From positions 1 to 64,000 of the forward strand of contig JABSSW010000001.1 in assembly GCA_018902385.1 (NCBI GenBank): a stretch of DNA of 64,000 bases, in the 5' to 3' direction. This document shows, piece by piece, positions 22,663-33,555 of this stretch. The position numbers and the translations under genes are program-made. The stretch comes from Physcia stellaris. Its lineage: Eukaryota; Ascomycota; Lecanoromycetes; Caliciales; Physciaceae. Position 1 is the first letter of the stretch; the number at the start of each line of letters is the position of its first letter. The notes under the pieces are model-generated. The model ran no database searches, had not been told where the DNA came from, and saw only the letters and a list, made by a program, of their open reading frames with translations.

Positions 22663-24679
22663 TACCACAACCGGATCAGTTTGACGATTCTCCGCCTTGA
22701 AATAACCTTCATGGCATGCTCTCCTTAGGGTAGTGAGAATTCCAGTCCAACGCATGGCACAGTAGCCGTGCTGCGTTATGTTCAAGCAATATAGACAAAT
22801 TATAGCCCTTCACGTGCCACAGTCATTTCCAAGTTCGATGTGATCACATCTCTATGAATATGCCATGTCTGTCCTGTAATCTGTTTGGTTCGGTGTTTCT
22901 GACCTCGCCTAGCCCGATGGCCCCAACATTCCAAACCCTCATTATACCGAGCCCGTACTTACGATGAAATCGAGTCTTTACCTCTACTATTGGTGAAAGA
23001 TCGGTGCTTTCATGGAGCAGAGAAGGTCAAAGGCAAAAAAAAATAAAGGAGTTTTGGACGGCGGAGGTATCGAACCCCCGGGCTTTCGACTCGCCGCTTT
23101 ACCGAAGCATCACGAACGATTCTAATCACTACCTTACCTTCGGCCAACCGCCCGGGAGATGAAATTTTCTTTGCGCTCCCTTATTATCATCCATATTAGA
23201 TACTACATGGAAAGAGCCAGGGAATTATAGGCTGGCGACAGCCAAGGGCTGTAATTGTTGGAGTGAGCCTTGCCCTATGCTACAGTCCGTTGGTTAGCTA
23301 ACGAGATTACTTGGTATTTGACAAGATCTCTCAACTGCCATACGAAGACTAGGACCTGATGATAGACTTTGCGGTAGACTACATGAGGAACTTACTGGCA
23401 TACAAAGACAATTTAAAGTCCAGTCTACTACTTTCTATCAACATTGCATCAAGGAATTAAGATGGGGAATGCACATGGGTCAAACGTATTTCTTTCGCAC
23501 TAGAATTGACAGGTGTCGCTGCTCGACACGAGGTCAAAGTTTTGGAGTTTTGAACCCTGCAGCTTTCAAGCGCTTCGACCAGATTGATTGGACGGCAAAG
23601 CGCAGATGAGGCACAGTTGAAACTTTCTCGGCACTGCAGGGGTTGGGAAGGGCCTAAGCGGCGGATCTGGTTCTTTACCACCATACTTTCCAGGGTTTTC
23701 AAGTAGACTTTTGGTGGCTAGCTATAGACATAAGAGCGGGCTTTGTGGGCCTTCATTTCTTCTAGACATTATCGCTTCACAAGGCTGGGGGCGTGCTTCG
23801 ATACCTCAGCGAGAGATGGCGCCAGCTTACAGGCCGCTTTTTGGTTGGCCTTTGAAGCCTTCCCGCACAGGTGGGTTTAATCTTCACCAATGAGGCCAGG
23901 ATCGAGTCGGGTCTCGAGGAAAATCATGTTGCAAGGATTTTAGCCACAAATTGCGAACGGAGTCTGTTTCTACATACCTCAGCCCTCAAGGCTGATCCAT
24001 TTTGACGCGGAGGCTCTATGATATTGTCGCAACAAAGGAAGAAGCATTCCAGGTGTACTCATTGCATCATTAGTACAACTATCTCCTTTAGCACGAAAGC
24101 GCTGTTGCCAAGGTCCAAAAATTGATGGATCGTCTCAATGGAAGCGGTTAAGATACTCCCTGATGCGTTTGCGAGGCCAACGGTCCTCTTGCACCACGTA
24201 GGGGAGAGAGATGACTGCCTACCCCGTACAACGACACCCCTCAATAAGCGATAGCTTTCCATTGTATGACACCAGGAATAAATAATAATTGCAAGCTATT
24301 GCTCGCCTAGGGGGTCAATTGAGAGATTGGGGGACGATGTTCCCCGTCAATGCGAGGACGCGATGCCGGCAGGCCTCACCTCGTCGCTGCCCTTCATCGG
24401 ATCAAAGCGAGGACTCTACGCAGTCCGTCTTGAAGTAGATATATAAAGCCCAAGGGAGTATACGCTACAGCAATCTCTTCTCCACTACCCATATGCAACT
24501 GAATCTCTTCGTCCTCAAATTTCCTTATCGAGTGTACTAGGAGGGGCTTCGGTCTCGAACATACCCTAATCTTAGCGTCGGTTCGGCGCATCCCTACAAC
24601 GTTTGATTTTGTGTCCCAAGTTCTCTTTCCTTTTGCCAACACTCTCAACATATATTGCCATCAAGATCTGTTGACCATC
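22663..24679. other. Intergenic stretch between AAA and Spo11-like genes
   Basis: This 2.0-kb gap holds a tRNA-like sequence on the reverse strand (23056-23153) and otherwise nothing I can support. Short frames on both strands lack motifs. The last 100 bases (TTCTCTTTCCTTTTGCC) are pyrimidine-rich, as expected just before a fungal start codon. Confidence 0.5.
23056..23153 (-). tRNA. tRNA-like sequence, perhaps a degraded tRNA-Ser type
   Basis: On the reverse strand the ends GGGCGGT and GCCGTCC can pair as a 7-bp acceptor stem with G-U pairs. TGGCCGAAGGTAAGGT resembles an A box and D arm, and GGGGGTTCGATACCTCC is a good T arm with B box. At 98 nt it needs an intron or a long variable arm. I could not fold a proper anticodon arm (a candidate AGA lies in TTAGAAT without a paired stem), so a decayed tRNA or tRNA-derived relic is likely. 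No CCA is encoded. Confidence 0.45.
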
Positions 24680-26642
24680 ATGTCTTCCGAAGAATTCATT
24701 TCAATGGACTGGCGCTCGGCGCCTACAACTAGCGAAATCATCGAGCGGATAGAGAAACTGCTCTATCACCTGGACCAGAACGGCTCGGTGAGTCTGTGCC
24801 TCTCCAATACTACTGCGAAAGGCGCTCTGGTGTATCGCAGGGTCGATGGCAATAAAATGCTGCAGCGACGCATCAAGCAGGTAAGTGTACCCTTAGGTGT
24901 TTGTGTTTTGTGTATCTCTGTTGACTTAACGATGGTAGACTGTGCGCCGCGGGACTACTCCCTCCAATAGGGATTATTTCTATCAGCTTTATCAGCAGGC
25001 AAGAACACTCATGGAAATGCAATTGGAGCAGCAGGCTCTCAAATCTCGCTTTATCGCCTACAAAGATGTAAGTAGTACCCGTTCACACGGAACACCCTTA
25101 AACACCTTGGCAAATTGGAGGAGGCACATTTTATGAAGGATCATCCAATACCACAATGTTAGACTGTCAATGAAAAATCGTGTGTTGTGCATGAGCATCA
25201 AAGCCCAGTTTTCCGAGCGCCTGATGGGAGTATTTCGGACATTGGCTGCGCTGTCCTCTACTCTCAGACCGTAATATCGCGCATCGTTCGTGTGCTTGAT
25301 CACGGACTCACAACTTTGCAAGATTAATACTAATGGACGCAGGTCGAACCAAGTGTCGGCATGAAACTTGACAAGACAAAGCGCTTGACATTAGATCTGG
25401 CGCTAACAGTCAAGATCCACCCAATAGCATTGGGTATCAAGCGAGAAGTGAGCAGCCAGGTATCTGTCCCGGCAAACATCGAGATTGAATCTCGATGTAT
25501 TACTGATATCTTCCAATACAATGATCGCATAAAGCGATCAATACCAGAGGATGAGTATTCTCGGATGAATAAGTTGACCTTCGGCACGCGCCCGGTTCCG
25601 GAGGTCATAATTGATCTCAGGGTGACTAAACCTCATAAGAAAAGCAAGGTTGACGCCGTCCTTGTGACAGAGCATAGAAATCTTGACGAGGTCCTACTCA
25701 AAGATGGCGCAGCAGTAGAGCACGTCATCATTGTTATGACTGCGGGCTTCCCTGACTCCGGAACGAAAGAGTTCCTTCATCTTCTAGCAATGGACCAGGA
25801 ACTCGCCAAGGTCCCATTTATCTACTTTGGAGATCATGACATAGCTGGTTTCTCCATATTCCAGGTCCTCAAGTATGGTTCAAAGACTTCCGCTTGGGCG
25901 AATGCGATTTCCGTGTGCCCACAATTAAGGTACGCGGGTCCTACCAAAGCTGATTTTCTTAGTTCAGCGTCGCTTTTTCGCCCTAGCTGGCAGGTGGATT
26001 ACAAGACCCATCACCCTCACGCGACAGATGCACAGGTGACAGCTGCCGCCGATGTATGGCAGAAGAAGACCAAGCGAGCCATGAACGGTAAGCTTACAGC
26101 CCTCAAGAAGAAGGACCAGGACACAGTGAGAGGCTTCAGAAGTATTGGGTGGCTTGAAGATGAAAATCTCATCCGTCGCGAAATAAGGTTGATGGAGAAG
26201 GAAGCAAGCGTAAGTACACAGACCCAATGTTCACACGAAAGGTTCATACCCAATCTTCCCTTCTAAATCGTGCCCATCCACTCAACCGTCATTAACTCCG
26301 GAATAGGTTTTCCGTCTTGCGAATATGGCTCAAGCCGGAACAGCATACGTGCGACAATTTGTAGAAGCCAAAATTTCAGAGCTTTGCTCAACAAGGGTGG
26401 ATGTGCAGCAACCGCTAGCACGCCCTTTGTCTCCAATAACCCAGGTGTTCAGAGACGTGAGTAGCCAGGTTGAAACTCAACCATATCTCAATGCCGTCAT
26501 GAACCCAGGCATCGTATCCAACAATCAGGGCGATAGTCTTGAGGTCATGGAAGAAGTCGTAACCAACAGCCAGGGCGACAGTCTCGAGATCATGCCATCA
26601 GAAGTGGCCATGAAAGTGGCTCTATCAGTAAACATGATTTAG
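24680..26642 (+). CDS. Divergent Spo11 / topoisomerase VI subunit A-like protein
   Basis: Five exons (24680-24880, 24939-25067, 25163-25270, 25343-26209, 26307-26642), all phase 0, give 546 residues. NRDYFYQLYQQ (about 77-87) matches the catalytic-tyrosine motif of Spo11 (yeast RDIFY), placing the nucleophile at Tyr82. A TOPRIM domain follows: VLVTEHRN with Glu256, then a GFPDSGTKEFLHLL segment, IYFGDHDIAG with Asp310/Asp312 and the family-typical LKYGSKTSAWAN and LRYAGPT. Spo11 makes double-strand breaks through a covalent tyrosine-DNA link. This protein is about 150 residues longer than usual fungal Spo11, has an unrelated C-terminal tail with near-duplicate NNQGDSLEVM/NSQGDSLEIM units, and sits subtelomerically beside protease, chromodomain and AAA genes. 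It is therefore more likely a paralogue or element-borne enzyme than the meiotic gene itself. Confidence 0.85.
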
Positions 26643-27229
26643 TTAGCATTAGCAACAATCAGCTGACATAAGAACTGTGCGCACCAGGCCGTAAATCAGT
26701 GAGGAAAGTGATGTAGCCTATCCGAACCAAATGGGACCTGAAACACATATGATGTCCATCAGGAGTTTGCCCGTGTCTCAATTGTGGAAATCTGTAATAA
26801 ATACCAATAATATCCAAGGAATTTTGCCATTGATGACTCAGTTGACTTTCATATCGAAAGCTGTTCGATGTTGTGGATAGCATGGTACGAAAGTCGCTGT
26901 CGCGGCTGCCATGTGCCGCTCTTTTTTGCCTGTCTCAACGGACAAAAAGACTCTGCCACAATTCGCTCCTCTTTGTCCTGGTAATGAGCACAATGGGACG
27001 TCCTTGACATTGTCTTTTGCTTCCTTTCTACTTTTATTACCTCGCGGCTCCTTAATCTTCTTCTGCAAGAGATTTCTCAGACAACCACAATTAATCTCTA
27101 ATATACGAGTCTGGTACTCTTTCCTCTCCGGTTTGCTACTTCTATCATCTTGGGTCTGGTACTCACTTGTCTCCCATCAATCGAACAACTTGACTTTACT
27201 CTGTCACACTGAACAGGCAAACCAAAACA
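26643..27229. other. Intergenic stretch with probable promoter
   Basis: No gene is seen here. The second half (26,990-27,225) is rich in C/T tracts on the forward strand, the usual look of a fungal promoter and untranslated leader, and it precedes the small gene at 27230. Confidence 0.5.
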
Positions 27230-27526
27230 ATGGGATCCTCACACTCCAAGCAATCCCGGCGGCCAGCCCGCCCCAAAATCTCCGGCCCGATCAAAGTTTA
27301 CGACCGCGAAGCCCACCTCCCCCCACAGCGCCAGCACCGACCGGTTCCCTACCAAAAGCGACCTGCACTGCCCCCTCGCCCGCAAAAAATGTCGACATTC
27401 CCCCCTCGCCCGCCAAAAGCCGCGCACCTCGCCAAACCGCCGCAGCCTAAAAAGGCACCCAAGTTTTCCCAACCGGGTTCACGTCTGAGCAGGCCTTTTG
27501 ACCCGTTGGACATGCCGGCTTTTTGA
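27230..27526 (+). CDS. Small proline-rich basic protein with myristoylation signal
   Basis: A single exon of 98 residues starts at an ATG in strong context (CAAAACAATGG). The N-terminus MGSSHSKQS fits the N-myristoylation rule (Gly2, Ser6), with basic residues behind it that would help membrane binding. The body is Pro/Lys/Arg-rich with repeated PPRPxK units (LPPRPQKM, FPPRPPKA), resembling SH3-domain ligands. No family is recognised. The pyrimidine-rich leader supports expression. Function is unknown; a membrane-attached adaptor or effector is only a guess. Confidence 0.5.
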   Translation: MGSSHSKQSRRPARPKISGPIKVYDREAHLPPQRQHRPVPYQKRPALPPRPQKMSTFPPRPPKAAHLAKPPQPKKAPKFSQPGSRLSRPFDPLDMPAF

Positions 27527-28317
27527 CGGGTCGGTTGCTGTAGCAGGAGCATCGATTCACCAGACTTTTCGCGATGCTGGTCACTACTGATACCAGGTTC
27601 TTTGTGAGACAGACTTGGAAATAAGACACTCTTCAGACTAGGTAGACACTGTAGGCTATCTACTCTTGATAAAGCAATTGTAATTGTATATTGAAGCGCA
27701 AAACCATGTAATAGGAGATCTGCAGAATTCCGAGAAGTAGTGCTATGACGTAGAAAGAAATGACTGATTTGATAAATGGAAATGGGGAAAAATCCAGCAT
27801 CTAGGTTCAAACACATTAAATCGTTTGAAGCTGGAATTGCTCACTTGTATCATTTTTTGCTCTTTTAGCTTCTGCTTCTTCATATCACTTTCAGAAGATG
27901 AAGATCGCCAGAACTTCATCGTTTTGAAAAATATGAAGTCGTTCTATCATTCAGAAAGAATAGACGTTCTTTGTTTCGCAGTTATCGAGCTCAAAAGACA
28001 CGTGAACTTCGATAATGTGATCTTGTTCCCGAACATGGGAAATCGGAATTTTGTCACGTATCACTTTGAACATGAATCTCTTCTGTCTCAATAATCTCTT
28101 GGTCTGTGGAAGAAATTAGAGAAATATAGCGATTTCAGAACATACTTCCGTTGAAGCATTCGCTGAATGATTATATGTAGTAAATGAACATTTCGCATTA
28201 CAAGCAAAGCGTCTACGAAAAGCAGCCGAGTAATCATTTCTGTCCGTATCGCTGAAGAAGATGAGCATAATCTCGTTATCTCAAAGATAACCGCAGTCTG
28301 TCTCAAGGCTTGTACAG
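27527..28317. other. Intergenic stretch, no supported gene
   Basis: A forward frame at 27825-28094 starts with a hydrophobic MKLELLTCIIFCSF segment that could pass as a signal peptide, but the rest has no cysteine pattern or known motif. I do not count it as a gene. Confidence 0.35.
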
Positions 28318-28642
28318 TCAGAAACACTTCGTTTCACAGAACACGCATTTGCAGTTGCCATAAGCGTCGCACCATCCCCCAGTGGTCGGAATGTAGTAAG
28401 TGCCCATTTCTTCACATTGTGCGATGCACTCAATTCTGTCGGAGCATTTCGCTCGCTGTTTCAGCTCCGCAATGGCATGTTTCGGGCTCAGCTCTAAGCA
28501 TTTTGAGTCGCTGTCAGTGCCGATCCTCCGATATGAAGCTTGAAAACGTTGAGAAGATACCTGAGATTAGTGCTGGCATCGCCAGACAAATGGCCCACGA
28601 CGCAAGAGTCATTACGAGACCAAGACGAGAGAAGAGCTTCAT
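28318..28642 (-). CDS. Defensin-like (CS-alpha-beta) secreted peptide
   Basis: Two exons on the reverse strand (28642-28561 and 28493-28318; intron GTATCT...GCTTAG, 67 nt) join in phase to give 85 residues. The first exon is a clear signal peptide (MKLFSRLGLVMTLASWAICL). The mature part has the cysteine-stabilised alpha-beta spacing C-x5-C-x3-C-x14-C-x5-C-x-C, plus two further cysteines near the end (VFCETKCF), eight in all. Fungal, plant and animal defensins of this fold are disulphide-bonded and often act on microbial membranes or lipid II. An antimicrobial role is inferred from the fold only. An alternative acceptor 14 bases earlier breaks the frame, which supports the chosen one. Confidence 0.7.
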
Positions 28643-29572
28643 GTTGACGAAGAATGTCGCTGAAAATTTCGTGTTGAATTGAGGTGTGATCTTTCAGCTG
28701 CTGCAAAGGCGATGAAAAGATGAAACGATGAGAGATTGCTGACTTGAGGTCATTTCATCCATGCTTTATATCGACTTTCTGATCCGGAACACATGTTTAA
28801 GGTCTGTGCGGCAGCAAGATTCGCTACGAAATTTTCGTGGTGCAGTTTAGTGCAGAGCCTTTTCGTATGATTTGCATCATTGAACGCCTTGTCTGTGTCC
28901 TGAATACAAACTTTCCGAGACGAATGAGAAAAAGGTAAAGTCTATTTCCTCTTTTAGCAGTTAGCTTCCGACAGAGAGGAGTCTTGCGCAATAGATGGTG
29001 TCGTCGGAAGCAGAGATCGACAATGCAGCCTCTCAACCTATCTTTAGCGCCTAGAAATTGTTGCGATTCTCTCAATGATTGATTGCTCTCCGCACGTAGA
29101 AGGCGAAAGACGACAAGTGACTGGAAACTGGACAGCGCTAATGGCTCTGAAGGTTTCTGTATAGAGACTTTGGTGGTTGATCCGGCCAGCGAGCACCGCT
29201 CATGCAAGAAAACATCCACAAAGAGGGCTTTGCTGTGCAGTAGCATCGTCGAGTAGCTCTCTTACCTACGCGGTCGGGCTATGGAGTTGATCATGAAACG
29301 ATTCTTTAGAAGCGGATGAGCGAGAAACATGAAGTTTTGAAGAATGAGGAACAGAAAGGGGAAAACAACGGGCGGCCTTCCGCAATATAATGAAAGGTCC
29401 GAGCAATCATATTGCCCCTGGCCGTTGGGGATCCATGCGATTTCCCTGCATCAGCATCCCTGTTCAGCCGGCCGATCCAATATTCCTCCAAAACCTTATA
29501 ACTACTAATGCTCGATTTCGACGAGCCAGGTAATTAATTCGCATGTCGCTGTATTGATATTTTTAGTCATTC
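28643..29572. other. Intergenic stretch, no supported gene
   Basis: The longest frame (28824-29246, reverse strand) has no signal peptide, motif or splice support. The 3' end of the interval becomes AT-rich towards the inverted-repeat element at 29573. Confidence 0.4.
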
Positions 29573-29972
29573 ACCGAGGTGCATAATGCTAGAGAATCCT
29601 TGGCATCGAAAAATTTTAACTTTCTTTTTCTTTCGGCAGTTTCAGCTTTTGCTTAGCGATAATCCTGACATAACTCTGATAAATGCTGTCAAGTCGCACG
29701 ATTTTTCACTAAAAAAACGCTAAACTGAGTTTAAATTTTTGAACCAAATCCCTTCACGAGCTCATTATTTTCAATTAATTACAGCACACTCAATAATGAT
29801 TCAAATTTCATGAAATTAAATCATCGTATTATCAACAATGTAACATGTATTTGTACATTTTTCTGAAATTATACTATTGATTTTGAAAGTATGAAAAAGT
29901 TTTTATGTTCGCGAAGAAGAAAAAAATTAAAAATTTTCGATGTCAAAAATTCTCTAGCATTGTGCACCTCGG
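29573..29972. mobile_element. AT-rich element with ~50-bp terminal inverted repeats
   Basis: The left end CCGAGGTGCATAATGCTAGA and the reverse complement of the right end, CCGAGGTGCACAATGCTAGA, match closely for about 50 bases, through GAATCCTTGGCATCGAAAAA versus GAATTTTTGACATCGAAAAT. The element is about 400 bp, has a very AT-rich centre and codes for nothing. The right flank is TA and the left flank CA, so a TA target duplication with one mutation is possible, as in Tc1/mariner-type elements. Differences between the ends are mostly C-to-T or G-to-A, as repeat-induced point mutation would produce. Confidence 0.75.
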
Positions 29973-30336
29973 TATTGCTTGATTTACCAATGGCATCCCG
30001 TGCTATCGAAGAAGCAAACCCAAATGAAAACGCCGATAAAGTTCAGTTGAGCGCGTAATTCAGCGAAGATCATTTCTTCCGTGTCCACGACTTGTCTGAG
30101 TTAGTCATGGTCGTGCCTTCTTATACGGAGTAAAGCTTTTGAAAAGAAAAACATCTCATGTAACTGTCGCCACGTGATGTGAATTCGTCTAGACTAGACA
30201 TGGATGCTAACGCAAGATTCACGAAATGGAAAGAGCTAGCGAAGCAGGCTTCCAGATTATGTTCATCCTTTACACTTTACTTACACAGAAACATTCATGT
30301 CTCTAATACTCTTCGTGAGGTATGCCCTTGACAAGA
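29973..30336. other. Intergenic stretch downstream of TauD-like gene 1
   Basis: No gene or repeat is recognised. It would contain the 3' untranslated region of the leftward dioxygenase gene. Confidence 0.4.
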
Positions 30337-31583
30337 TCAATCGCTCGTGGAGAGACCCAAAGCTTGCCGCCGAGTGGGCGCATCTTCATTGAAGAATGGA
30401 ACTTCAGCCAAAGATGTGACCCTTGTACCATGCCGTGGCTGACTCCCCTCATAGTCCCAGCTCGCATTATGAATTGTAATCCTAAGATACCACTTGCTTT
30501 AGCACCCAAAAAGCCGCAATATCTACACAGGAGTAAACATACCTATTGTCCCACAAAGCACTCGTTCGAGGTGTCCACTTGAATCGCACCTGGATATCAA
30601 TGTTTTTCTCATATACATCGAATAGATAGCCGAGAAGCAGATCGCTCTCGTCTTTATCCAGACCCACAATGCTGTCTGTCATAGCTCGATTTACCCAGAG
30701 AGCTTTCCAGCCTGTCGCAGGATGAACCCTTACGAGTGGATGCGTTCGTTGGATGTATTTCGGGCCAGCAGTGGGTTCGTTACGATCAAGATACGCATGG
30801 GCTGACCTGTACACAGCTTTTTTACCGTCGATGATCTTGCGGAAGTCTGGCGATAACTTTTCGTATGCAGAGTAGCCACTTGCCCAAATAGTGTCACCCC
30901 CGATAGTAGGAACAGTATCATTATGCAGATGCGTCACTCCAGCTGGCTGCTTCTCATGTACCAAGTCTGTATGCCATCTCGACGCGCCGCCAGGTCGTCG
31001 GAAACTGGCCTTGGTCTCGGTCGCTTGGAGATCTGGCCAGATGACGGTCACACCTTCTACACCTGGGACTTGTGGTACTTGAGGCTTTTTGATCTGCTGT
31101 CAGCCACCGCTTCGAATAATAAAACGTTTCTGCCCTTACATGTACCTCAATCTCTCCATAGCAATCGCCAAGGGCCTTCTGCTGTTGTGGGGAAATGTCC
31201 TGATCCCTGAAGAAGACAACGCTCCTCTCTGCAATCAGTAACCCCAACTCATCCTTCTGCTGACCCGTCAAGTCCTTCAGTTGAAGCCCTACTATCTCGG
31301 TACCAATATGGGTTGTCAGGTCAATCACTTTCTCTGCCGCTGCGAAGAGCGAAGACTTTGATCGGTCAGCCCTCAGTCCCGGTTCCTGGTGCTCTCGGAA
31401 GCCATCCCTGATCTTCTCTACGTCTTGTAGATACAAAGGTCTTGCTGGACGATAAGGATACCCATCGGATAAATCTATTCCAGCCTTCTCGAGTCGTTTG
31501 CGACACTCTGGCGGTAAGCCTAGTGTATCTTTCTTTGGCTGAACAACATCTACGATCGTGGGTGAGATTGCCCCTGGTGCCAT
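30337..31583 (-). CDS. TauD-type Fe(II)/2-oxoglutarate dioxygenase 1
   Basis: Three exons on the reverse strand (31583-31140, 31084-30543, 30481-30337) join in phase to 376 residues. The TauD fold is shown by RSVVFFRDQDISPQQQKALG, the metal-binding HxD in ASRWHTDLVHE (His186/Asp188), the THPLVRVHPATGWKALWVN substrate/cosubstrate region and the distal histidine in NRITIHNASWDYEG (about 333), followed by RHGTRVTSLAE. Family members such as taurine dioxygenase and sulfonate dioxygenase oxidise a sulfonate to release sulfite, using O2 and 2-oxoglutarate. The substrate here is unknown. It is leftward, 293 bp from the flavin monooxygenase gene transcribed in the same direction, with a second TauD-like gene nearby. 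Confidence 0.9.
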
Positions 31584-31876
31584 AATCTTTGCCCTAAAGA
31601 ATTTGCTTTGGCAAACAAATGGTTCGTAGAGACACTATTTTCAATCGCACTACTGTCCTCAAGAAATGGTTCTTCTCCGGATTAGCAAGCAGCATATGCG
31701 GGGTTGATCACGCAATCCAAAGTTGCATCACCCACTCGATTATTGGTTATAGATAAGTGCAAAAAAGAGAAAGTCTTCGCTTGATTGTCATCTTCCTTTC
31801 AATTGCTGGTTCTTCCAATGGGTTGCAACTAATGCACTCAAGCTGTAGCGTTGTAGGGACAATGACGTCTATGTTC

Positions 31877-33555
31877 TCACCCTCGGCCAAAAATCGTCTT
31901 CAACCTCTCTAGCCTATCCACATTCGCAGCATGCCAAGCTTTGGTATGCCCGTGGATAGGATCTGCTCCAATCTTCGCGCCGTCACCATTGACCCACTGC
32001 AACAGGTCGTTGACGTATTCCACTTCCGTGTCCTTTGTGGAGTGGAAAGCCCTCCCCGTGCCTTTATTTTTGACCCTTTCTCGATACTCGGCTCTCATCT
32101 TTTCTTCACTTGGCAAAACCGCGCGCTTGGAGAGAACAGCAGCAGCAACCATGGCCTGGAACTCGAAAAATGTAAACGTGGCGTTATGGTAGGGCACACC
32201 GATGAAAAGCAATGTGGGGTCGGGAATGTAGAAGATATCTTTGTGAAGGTTGTGGATCTGTGTTCCGTTTGTGACAAGTACAGTGTCGTTGGCTTCATGG
32301 ACTTGAGTATCGTCGCTATGATAATCGGGGAGAAATGGAAGCGAGAAATGATAGCCTGTACAAACGACTATGCGGTGAATGTCATCAAGCACTAAGCCAT
32401 CGCGAAGAAAGATCCGCCCTGGAAGTGGTTTTAGTGCATCGTCCAGCTGTTCTACTGTTGGCCTGGGCCGCTCCTCGAAGTGGGAAATATCGCTGACACG
32501 CTTTGCGTTGGGTGGAAGCAGACTCGATGGGAGATCGTATGCGCCATCTCGAGAGGTTTGAAAGATAGTCTTCGCTTCAGGCCCAATTTCTCGAGCAATG
32601 TCTGTAGATGAGACACCGGACCCGATCAAAAGGACATTCTGCTTACAGGGCAACTATCAGCAACCCATTTTTGGGAAGGGCTCAAACCATGTAAGAGATC
32701 CTACGATGTATCTCACCTGACCCTTGAACGATCGCGGATTACGATAGCTTTTAGAGTGTTGTATTCGGTATGGCCACCCAGCTTTCCAAGATGCAAGGCC
32801 TGCTATATCCGGGACTCGTGTGGCATGGTAGTGGCCTGAGGCGATTATAATAGCGTCGAATTCCTAACCGCACTGTAAGCCTATATCATTGTGAGTTTGG
32901 TACTGGTTGACTCCACCCATGATCTCTCGACGAGATGCTCCAAGCCTTCAGCTGTCGAAATGGTCGAAGTGTGGACCCGCCATATTAAACCATCCTTTGA
33001 GATGCGCTCAACTCGCGTATTGTATAATGTCCGCTCATGTACTCCGGCTTTATTAGATGTCTCTTGTATATACTCATTTAGTACAGCGTGATTCACAAAG
33101 TCAGCTGTACCTGGCTTCCAAGGGTTCAGCGTCAATGCTAGGAGTCTCGTGGCTACATTATTTGAAAGACCCTCGTAGCACGGTCTGTCCTTTATACGAT
33201 TAGCAGCTATATGTTCACATAGATATGGGACCCCTGACCCGGGTGGCGCGTGTTGTAGCTTCTTTACTTCGTTCAATTCATACTGTGAGGTTCCGTTGCG
33301 AGTTTCGTCCCCTTGCTTAGTGCTCGGGTCAGCTTGCGAAGGTTTGTTCGCCGGATAGGTTGGGTCCGCGGCTGTCCGTGCGTCGTAAAGCCTTCTCACC
33401 GTTAAGTAAACGATAGAAATGTAGGTAGGGATCTCAAACCATATACCACCAGCCGCGTTATTCCTCTCAAATACGGTGATCTCTAAACCTCTGCGTCTAG
33501 CATGTGCCGCCGCCACCACACCGCTGACACCTGCACCTACCACTGCGACTCTCAT
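31877..33555 (-). CDS. Flavin-containing monooxygenase (FMO)
   Basis: Four exons on the reverse strand (33555-33440, 33391-32917, 32863-32717, 32638-31877) join in phase to 499 residues. The FAD fingerprint VVGAGVSGVVAAAHA lies at the N-terminus, the FMO-type segment HSKSYRNPRSFKGQ precedes the NADPH fingerprint VLLIGSGVSSTDIA, and FDAIIIASGHY is the typical ATG-like strand. The first intron is 48 nt and stop-free, but removing it restores the expected GGIWLYDAR. FMOs oxygenate nitrogen or sulfur atoms in small molecules. Between two TauD-type dioxygenases, this one may act on a sulfur- or nitrogen-containing nutrient or metabolite; that is inference. Confidence 0.9.

Noticed and set aside
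14123-26900. Terminal inverted repeats or target duplications bounding the Spo11-like gene set
   Set aside because: I looked by eye at both borders and saw none I could defend; a computed self-comparison is needed.
28824-29246. 140-residue reverse-strand frame
   Set aside because: No signal peptide, domain or splice support; arginine/leucine-rich composition is typical of a chance frame.
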